From Luidia sarsii (taxonomy: Eukaryota > Echinodermata > Asteroidea > Paxillosida > Luidiidae): a DNA stretch of 64,000 bases. The stretch is from the NCBI GenBank assembly GCA_949987565.1, contig OX465103.1:1045045-1109044 (forward strand), read 5' to 3'. Of the stretch, positions 56,901 to 64,000 are shown piece after piece (position 1 is the first letter of the stretch; every line of letters begins with the position of its first letter). A program made the translations under genes and the position numbers. Below the pieces are notes generated by a model, which ran no database searches, had not been told where the DNA came from, and saw nothing but the letters and a program-made list of their open reading frames with translations.

Positions 56901-57810
56901 TAACCTGTGGCAGTGGTCTTCCCCCCCCAAAAATATATAAGGACGGTCTGTAAAATCAATGGATTTCTTGTGCGTTTGTGAAATGCGGGGCATTATGTTG
57001 GGCCGCTGGTATGACACGCACACAGCCTTTACCGGTGCTTGTCCTCTCCCACAGCCCTAGAGATAGACATGTGTAACGGTCGGACAAAAAAAACCTGCCC
57101 GCACCGTTGCCACATGAAAACTTCATATTACATGCTTATTAAGGCCTATCAAGTTGGCCTCCAGTGATACGAGCCACAGTCTCCCTCTCTTTCAAGGTTT
57201 CCTTCCTGGATGGGTTTTTTTTTTCACCCCCTCCAGCCCATCCACAATGCCCTCCGGGTTCCTAGGGAGCATGAATGCGCAGGTAATTGGCCTACTGCTA
57301 ATGTTTGCAGCCTGTCCTTGCTTGTGGGTACAGGTGCACCTGATGCACAGCCAGTTCCTCCCCTGGCCAACAGAAAAGAGACGAGATGCGAAGGGTGAAA
57401 AAAAATGGCACTTTGGAACGCACTGTCTCAGTCAAAAGTGAGACAAAAGCCGGGCTTAGAGCGGACCCAATCATCAGAGAGCTTGATAGAAAAATAACAG
57501 CCTGTCTGCTTCTCTGCTTAGAATGCACACTCACTGCTCAGTCTGAGTAGATCCATGTACTGTACTCCATTCAGGAGGCTTCAAATTCCTTCCCTATGGG
57601 TACCCTACATATTTTTTGGGGAAAAGCCGATGGGCAGAATTAAATGGTAGCCGTTCACATTTAGAGCTGATCTTAAGAGCTCTTGATGCCCTCCAACATC
57701 GGACATCATGGTTTTTTTAAAACACTCGCAGAGTGGTCTATTGATTTTTATGGCCCACTCAGAAAGATTGCACTAAAGGGCTGGATGCTAGTTCTATTCA
57801 AACGACGGTT
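54000..57810. other. Unique intronic sequence, nothing recognised
   Basis: Mixed composition with scattered TACATGTA words. ORFs at 54217-54564 and 57154-57441 have no family resemblance. A donor-like AAG/GTAGGA at 54367 lacks a credible exon. Confidence 0.35.
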
Positions 57811-57811
57811 T

Positions 57812-58387
57812 AAGCCGCGTTGCCACTGGATGTTTTAAACAAAAGTGGGATTTTTTTTTTAAGGAGAAAATGGTTAGATTTTAAAAGGGTAAATTTTACC
57901 GGAGTTCCCATTGGGAGTTTTTTGAGTTTTGACAATTTAACTGAGACGGTGGTTGAAGCATGGAGGTAGGTTAAAGTAACCGAGCTGTTAATATGGCGTG
58001 ACCTTTGTGGTTACATATTGACCTCAGTAGTCCTCGAAATAAACCCACTTCCGGTTGCCTTAACAAAGGAGTTTGATTGTAGTGCGTACCGTGTATGTAT
58101 GCAGGAACTATAGTGTGTTTTGAGGCACAGGCTGACGTGATATAGTTGTTTACTGAGTCGTGTTTTACTGAGTGGCACATTTGCACTGGACTAATCGACT
58201 CAGTTTAAGTTACCTGGTCAAATCTACTGAGCAGAGGCTGGTCAGTAAATGCCACCATCGGACTCGGTTGAAGTAACCGAGAGGAAATTTGACTGGGTCG
58301 TTTCCACTTTGACTTGAAATGGGGGAAAAAGCAACCTTCGTCTCGTTGAGTTTGATAAACCGAAAGAAGTCCAGCGGGAATGCGGCT
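57812..58387. mobile_element. CACTGGAC-type inverted-repeat element, copy 3 (most complete)
   Basis: Left end AAGCCGCGTTGCCACTGGAT and right end (complement) TAGCCGCATTCCCGCTGGAC form ~20-bp imperfect terminal inverted repeats around ~535 bp. Internal GTTAAAGTAACCGAGCTG, TTACTGAGTGGCACATTTGC, CTGGTCAAATCTACTGAGC match copy 1 in order. No ORF above noise and no clear target duplication. Probably a non-autonomous DNA transposon. Confidence 0.65.
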
Positions 58388-58678
58388 ACAGTCTCCCCGA
58401 TCGGAGACAAAATTAACGGAGCATGATTTCAAGAGCCATCTTCAATTGGTGCTGCTTGGACAGTGACTGACGTAGACGTGTTTGTGACAAAAGTGGTGTG
58501 ACCGTGTGAGGCCATTCGGCGACGATCTGAAGGGGTTTCCTTTGTGTTGAGCGTAAACATGAGAACGGCGCACTGCCTTTGATGCTACAATCAACTCTTG
58601 ATGAACCCTTTGATCCGGACCAAGGAGCCAGTTTCATGCAACCACTCAGTCTTCTGACCCACATTCGAGGAAAGGAAG

Positions 58679-59425
58679 GATGAGGGCGGAAGGGATAGAG
58701 AGAGAGGAGGGATAGAGAGGGGAAGACAGCGAGAGAGGGATAGAGAGGGGAAGAGGGAGGGAGAGGGAGGGAGAGAGAGAGAGATGATGGATGGAGGGAG
58801 AGGGGGAGAGAGAGAAAGGGATAGAGAGGGGAGGAGGGAGGGAGGGAGAGAGAGAGAGGAGGGAAAGGGGGGGAGAGAGAGAGAGGGATAGAGAGGGGAG
58901 GAGGGAGAGGGAGGGAGAGAGAGAGAGGAGGGATGGAGGGAGAGGGGGAGAGAGAGAGGGATAGAGAGGGGAGGAGGGAGGGAGAGAGAGAGGAGGGAAA
59001 GGGGGGGGAGAGAGAGGGATAGAGAGGGGAGGAGGGAGAGAGAGAGGAGGGATGGAGGGAGAGGGGGAGAGAGAGAAAGGGATAGAGAGGGGAGGGGGAG
59101 GGAGGGAGAGAGAGAGAGGAGGGAAAGGGGGAGAGAGAGAGAGGGATAGAGAGGGGAGAGGGAGGGAGAGAGAGAGGAGGGATGGAGGGAGAGGGGGAGA
59201 GAGAGAAAGGGATAGAGAGGGAAGGAGGGAGAGAGAGAGAGAGAGGAGTGATGGAGGGAGAGGTGAGAAAGAGGGGGAGAAGAGGGAGATAGAGAGAGGG
59301 GAGAGAGAGGGGAAGAGGTGGGGGAGAGAGAGAGACAGAGAGAGGGGGAGAGGGGTCAGTCTCTTGACATCAATGAATTTACCCTCTCAGCTGAGGAAAA
59401 ATTGAGGAAGTGAGAGACAGAGAGA
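58679..59425. repeat. GA-rich tract with ~80-110-bp periodicity (~750 bp)
   Basis: GAGAGA/GGAGGG sequence in which the words GGATAGAGAGGGGAGGAGGG and GGATGGAGGGAGAGGGGGAG alternate many times. Purine on the plus strand. Confidence 0.9.
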
Positions 59426-59429
59426 GAGA

Positions 59430-60545
59430 GAGGGGGGAGAGTTAGCTTGTGGAGTAATCCGTCCGCCAAAGAGAAGTCCTCGGAATAATTATTGCATTGA
59501 GCGCACGCACGGAGTGAAGCAGAGTCCATCTCCTCTCTGCCAAGATTGATTGCCGGCTGAAAATCAAGAGGTCCTTTCGGACATTGGCCTTGCATAAGCG
59601 CCAGCACCTGACGGCCGGACTGTTGTTCCATTATGCATGAAGCATCAGCTTCTTCATCTACTTCATCATCGCCGTCGTTTTCCCTCCTTGTTTCAAAGAA
59701 GAGAGAAAGAAGAGAGAGAACAGAGAAAGATAACAAAAAAACCAGCACCCAACACCCTGGCAATGAACCGATGCCAGTCGCCAAGTAAGCCGTATGTGTG
59801 ATGTTGTGTTCGCATCTCGTCTCGAGTTGGCCCCGGAGGCTGGTAGCCTTATATGAGCATGGCTTCCTCCTTTGCCATATCAAGTTATCACTCGAGTGCC
59901 GGGGTGGGCTGTTCTTCAGCGGCCAATCACCCCTGTCCAAGAAGACCCTCATCCTGGGCACACACAAAAAAAAAACCCACGCCAATAAGACCAGAATGAG
60001 CGGGTGAAGGAGGTGGAGGAGGAGTAGAGGAGAGGGACGGGTGAGGGTGGAAGGTACACAGTCTTTGACGGGCTAAGTGCGTGGTAATTCTGTCTGGGTT
60101 GCGGGACTCATTGACTGGGTGCCTATGCCTGAACATTACCCTCCGGTGTCTTCTCTCTTGCTGTCTGCGTTTCTAGGATGTGCTGGAAGTCTTAAACATG
60201 TTGAGCTCAGTGCGATGTGCCCTAAGATGGCCTACTTACCAATGAACTTGATAAGATTTTTGGGGGTTGATAGTAATCTGCCGTTAGCGCGGCGAGTTAG
60301 GGAATATGTTAATCCAAATAACTAGGCAGTTATTGGAACGTTTTTACATCGGGGACAAATTAATTATTTCCTGCACATGTATTTTACACATTTTAGTTCA
60401 CGCATTAAATAGAGAATGCCATACAAAGCCATGAGTTAACGTTAAAAAAAGATGAACAGGGATCGCAATTGAACGTCAGACTGTTGTGAAGTCAATACCC
60501 ATGCGTATTGTCTGCGGACATTTACACAGGAAATTAATTTGTCAG
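59430..60545. other. Unique sequence after the GA tract
   Basis: 59440-59700 is a balanced unique island (possible conserved block, TAATTATTGCATTGAGCG at 59485-59502). It underlies most of a 209-codon minus-strand frame (59356-59985) that ends in the GA tract and shows no family domain. 60173 follows a good acceptor-like TGCGTTTCTAG, but the phase-compatible frame stops early. Confidence 0.3.
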
Positions 60546-60548
60546 AAA

Positions 60549-60800
60549 TCTGCCTTTGAGAAAGGTCCTGCCGTGAACAAAACGTTGGATCTGAAATTAA
60601 AATTTTGATCCGAAATTAAAATTTTGATCCGAAATTAAAATTTTGATCCGAAATTAAAATTTTGATCCAAAATTAAAATTTGGATCTGAAATTTAAAATT
60701 GGATCTGAAATTAAAATTTGGACCTGAAATTGACAATTGGATCTGATTTAAATTTATGAGATTTATATTTTGGTAACTTTAGTGAGTAAGCCTTGTTTAT
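60549..60800 (+). repeat. Family A copy with internal 19-bp tandem expansion
   Basis: CTGCCTTTGAGAAAGGTCC (60550) and the tail TTTTGGTAACTTTAGTGAG, TAAGCC (60770-60790) bracket a tandem array at 60588-60748 of about eight units GATCCGAAATTAAAATTTT (19 bp), decaying toward the 3' side. In other copies the same interval is a single ~30-bp linker. Confidence 0.75.
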
Positions 60801-61496
60801 AATACTTTGAAAGAAAGAGTTACCTTGATCAAATTTCTTATGAGAAGGTGTGCAGCCGTTTATCATGGACAGGTTAAGTACAACTTAGCCGGGTTGTTCC
60901 AACGAAATGGATCGATTGGAAGGGTAAATATGCTTACATGTGCCAGGGTGTTTGGAAGTGGTTTTTCCACAAAATGCAGGCTCTTTTAAAAGCTTCCACT
61001 TACATTGCTGTCCGCTAAAAGGTTTGTCAAATGGTCAGCGGTCAAACCTAGGGAGGGAGGGGACTTGCCTTATCAAGCCGCGCCATGTTGATGTTTTGGA
61101 TGAAGATTTGCCCAGGATTTGATCTTCCTGTTCAAGACACAACCCCTCCCTCTCTCCCCCCCTCCCATTGACTCCTGTGTCCCAGACACGCAAACAGTGG
61201 TCCTGAGTGGAATCCTGTGGACCAACAAGCTCCCTGACCACAGAGTGCCTTTGCTGGGAAAGGCTCCCTAGGATGTCATTGACCACAGGGACTGGGACCA
61301 GTACTCAGCTCCCTCCTGCCAAAGCATTCCCCATGAACCCTAAGAACAATCTCCCTCACATGAATGACGCTGCAGTTAAATACATCTGCTCAGCCTTAGT
61401 TTTGCCTTGTTTACAATAGTGTTCGTGTACAATGTACCTCACCTAAGGTCTTCACAGAGGAAAAACTCATGAAAAAGACAACCCACTGTTAGATAA

Positions 61497-61575
61497 GAAT
61501 TGAAGGTTTGCATGTTGGAAGTACAAAGTGGAAGGTTTGCGGTGTCAATGTTATTATTATTATTATTATTTATTC
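61497..61575 (+). repeat. Family C copy followed by (TTA)n
   Basis: TTGAAGGTTTGCATGTTGG, AAGTACAAAGTGGAAGGTTT, GCGGTGTCAATG then TTATTATTATTATTATTATT (61551-61570). Confidence 0.65.
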
Positions 61576-61579
61576 GGCC

Positions 61580-63420
61580 AAGGAAAACAAACAAGAAGTA
61601 CATTCAGGGTGAGAAAGGTCATACAGTCTATATCATGGAAATTCAAGATGGGAGATAAATTGATGAATAAATACCAAACAAGGAGAATATTATGCACATG
61701 TATCAGAGATGTGATACATGTAGGTCAGGATGAGAAGGGGAAGAGATGGGGCAAGGACTGGGGATGAAGGGGAAGAGATTGGGCAGGAGGGTAAGAGGGA
61801 AGGAGTAAACAAGCAGAGTAAGGACAATCCAATCTAAGATGGCCAGGAGGAACAAAAGTGAAAAACACTGACTCAAAAGCCTGTTCCTCCAGTCCTAGGT
61901 TGGTGAATAAATAGCTAACTATAGTAAACTTAGTGAAAACAATCAAATACAAGTAAATGGCAATGATTAAGATAAATCATGAATTGTGATTAAACTAATA
62001 GCACTCCTAGTCTCCTACCTGCTAATAGGGCATAGGCAAAAAGTGCTGTACTGTAACTCCAGTGAGAAGTAATAGGTCAGTTGTACAATGTACTGGTACA
62101 TGTACATGGTATATATTATAAGCAGTAAAGTGTAATGATTTACAACATTTCGTACACGTGTATTTCTCACAATTGTTTATGTTTCTGTCAGACATTCTTC
62201 GGCTTCAGAGAACTTGAGAATGACTGTGTTGCACTTCTGCACATACATGTACATGTACCAGTCTGTGAGTGTGACACAGATGTCATGATTCAGTTGCTTG
62301 CTATGCACAGTGGATTTTGGTTTTCAATACATCCTGGTTGTTTTAACCATGGAGCTATAAAAAGGAGCTCCATGTTTTAACCATCACCGATCCACTCCCC
62401 AATTTTCCCAAAGTCTGAAGCTGGGTGGAGGGACATATGGGGTGGGGGGGGGGTTCATCTTAGCCGCAATCATTGCAAGAATGACAAGAATTTATTGCCC
62501 CTACATCGGTTAACTCACCATTAGCTGGGAAAATAAACACAGGGACTGCCATGCCATGGAAGCCTTCCCCTAGTAACCCCGGGAGCTGAAAATATTCCTC
62601 CCACAGATAAATGTAGATTACTGGCATTGTTTTAGAGAATCAAAGCTTTGGGGTTCCTGTCCTTCAACCATTCAAAATGAGCTGGAGTTGAGCTGGAGTC
62701 TAGCTCCAGGTGGTTTCTGAGAAATCGGTCTCTGTGATGTCAGCAAGCCCGCTCCCGTGTCGTGACAATCAGCAGGCAGCGACCCCAGACTGAAGCCGGC
62801 TCCTCCTGTGTGTGCACAACAGCCTTACAAAAAAAAAATGTTTAATGGGCAAATATTTAGAGTTGTACTGACGTAGGTACATGGAAGTAGGCGGAGGCAG
62901 GGACTAGGGAAGGGACCCTTTAAAACCGCGCATGCTGGTCAGCCAAACAGACCAGTCTACACCTTCTGCCATTTCTTGGCAAATTACATGTGCATGTAGA
63001 ATCCCAGGAGCCAACTGGAATTTGTAAATTTCTTGTGATCAAAACCATCTAGGAAAAAAGGTAAGATGGAATATGCTGTCTAGTCCATTTGACTTTGGTA
63101 TGTGAGAGCACAGTGCTTGCATGTGTACAAAGTTGACGAGTGCGTGATTAGTTGGTTCATGATAAAAGAAGCAAGCGCCTCACAATTACATGTACATTGT
63201 ACCTACATGGTAACTGTAGCCGTTGTACTCCTTTTTGTTATAGCAATGCTGGATTTGTTTACTTGTCATACCAGTATCAAAATTGTAAAGAAAGGAATAC
63301 CTTGGCTCCAATTACTGTAGCGATCGCATGTGCAGATGTTGTGAAGTCAAAAAGTTGTGAAAATGTTTTCTCTATCTTTGAGTTAATGCACATGAAGTCA
63401 AACAAATAATGGAATTGTTG
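61580..63420. other. Unique intronic sequence, nothing recognised
   Basis: AT-rich with small TACATGTA words (62097-62110, 62241-62258), an inverted CATGGAGCT/AGCTCCATG pair (62349-62375) and a G run (62441-62452). No exon or RNA gene supported. Confidence 0.35.
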
Positions 63421-63477
63421 ATTGGGAACTTTTGATCAATTTGGATTTTTAAGTGCTTCTGACTTGTGCCCCCTTCC

Positions 63478-63530
63478 CGGCAAAGACTGGTTGACTATTT
63501 TGGTAGGCCACCATCTACATAACATTTGAA
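63478..63530 (+). repeat. SINE-like 5' flank module, truncated
   Basis: CGGCAAAGACTGGTTGACTA, TTTTGGTAGGCCACCATCT matches the sequence preceding the tRNA-like head in the copies at 5600 and 33525. The head and body are missing. An AACTTTTGATCAATTTGG stretch (63428-63445) resembles the body end seen at 5618. Confidence 0.55.
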
Positions 63531-63629
63531 TTTAGTAGAGTAGTATCAAAAATCATTGTGCACTTCTTTGCAATAGAAAATGTCCTTTAGATTGTATTAC
63601 TGCAGTACGTGTAAAAAGAGAATATATCA

Positions 63630-63706
63630 TGGTACATGTACATGTACAAAGCTGTACATGTACAATGTACAGTGTAGGCACACACATACATACATGTGCA
63701 TGTACA
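63630..63706. repeat. (ACATGT)n array
   Basis: GGTACATGTACATGTACAAAG and further TACATG/TACAATG units, ending in CATACATACATGTGCATGTAC. Confidence 0.85.
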
Positions 63707-64000
63707 ATACTGTATGGGCAATTGTGTGAACTTGTGTGTGATTAATTCACTCATTTGTCAGTGAGTGATTGGTAAATCTTCACCCTTCCCCTGTTTCCAA
63801 GCTGCGCTCGCCGTTTCACGATGCAGTTCAAAGGCAGAATTGAAATTAATTCCCAGAGATGACAATGAGAAGGAAAAGGGCAGTAGGAATGCGCGTGTAT
63901 AGCTGTGTATCGCAGGGAACTGAACGGTCCCCGCATTGGCTAATTGCCATGGAAACATGAGATGGCAGACTGTGTTTGGACAGGGAATAATGAGGCTGTC

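Larger units (their letters stand above)
4145..64000 (+). other. prickle: 5' part of a very large intron 2 (>=59.8 kb) of the prickle-like gene
   Basis: After the donor at 4145 no further exon of a PET/LIM protein was recognised on the plus strand, and no other host gene on either strand. I looked for codons for K-I/V-C-x-x-C-x-C, the D-D-D-S-G-C / W-V-P-P-G-L PET signature and W-H-x-x-C-F-x-C LIM signatures. Very long 5' introns are common in prickle genes, which fits. If another gene were nested here it is not visible by eye. The interval consists of repeats, simple-sequence tracts and unique islands, which are listed separately. Confidence 0.5.

Noticed and set aside
59356..59985. 209-codon minus-strand frame with an apparent hydrophobic stretch
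   Set aside because: The hydrophobic stretch comes from a pyrimidine-rich run and the end from the GA tract; no recognisable domain.
60173..60324. Acceptor-like TGCGTTTCTAG followed by an open frame, as a possible exon 3
   Set aside because: In the phase required by exon 2 (one base to complete Arg) the frame hits a stop within six codons and lacks K-I-C.

Overview
This window is non-coding-rich eukaryotic genomic DNA. It is AT-balanced, has long spaced introns, no bacterial-style gene packing and no operons. Four things point to a marine invertebrate deuterostome (echinoderm, hemichordate or cephalochordate): abundant (ACATGT)n arrays, AGGCCTA-type words, tRNA-derived SINE-like repeats, and a recurring short repeat carrying the TTTGAGAAAGGTCCTGCTAGG / GATCGAAACGTC motif. 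The phylum is an inference from general knowledge, not something the sequence proves.

Only one host gene is supported. At 2207-2257 and 4059-4144 on the + strand are two short coding exons that splice in frame with consensus sites. They encode the N-terminus of a PET/LIM-domain protein: a basic leader, then DTDRGR, then a CxxC...C motif ending in LHYWR. This matches the N-terminus of the long Prickle isoforms (planar cell polarity) and, more loosely, Testin/LMCD1. I could not find the next exon (expected to begin K-I/V-C) or any LIM-domain exon, so the remaining ~59.9 kb (4145-64000) reads as the 5' part of one very large intron.

Layout: 1-2206 is upstream sequence with a CpG-rich patch, a possible conserved block and a 5' leader with a small upstream ORF. 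2258-4058 is intron 1, which carries a 285-bp terminal-inverted-repeat element with a 9-bp target duplication. From 4145 on there is a mosaic of four kinds of sequence: (i) interspersed repeats, namely repeat family A (the GAAACGTC family, about 20 copies), a tRNA-derived SINE family (5 copies), a second tRNA-like repeat (2 copies), LINE 3' ends (3 copies), a CACTGGAC-type TIR family (3 copies) and three further low-copy repeats; (ii) long polypurine/polypyrimidine tracts and a 1.2-kb 27-bp minisatellite; (iii) (ACATGT)n arrays; (iv) unique TAAT/octamer-rich islands that could be enhancers. Most long open frames in the window are simple-sequence artefacts.

The most informative structures are a perfect 60-bp-arm palindrome of family A enclosed by a 14-bp target-site duplication (45966-46170), the 9-bp-TSD inverted-repeat element in intron 1 (2772-3074), and two cases where an (ACATGT)n array sits inside an element whose sister copy lacks it. 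No CRISPR, rRNA gene, convincing functional tRNA gene or protein-coding transposon was seen.
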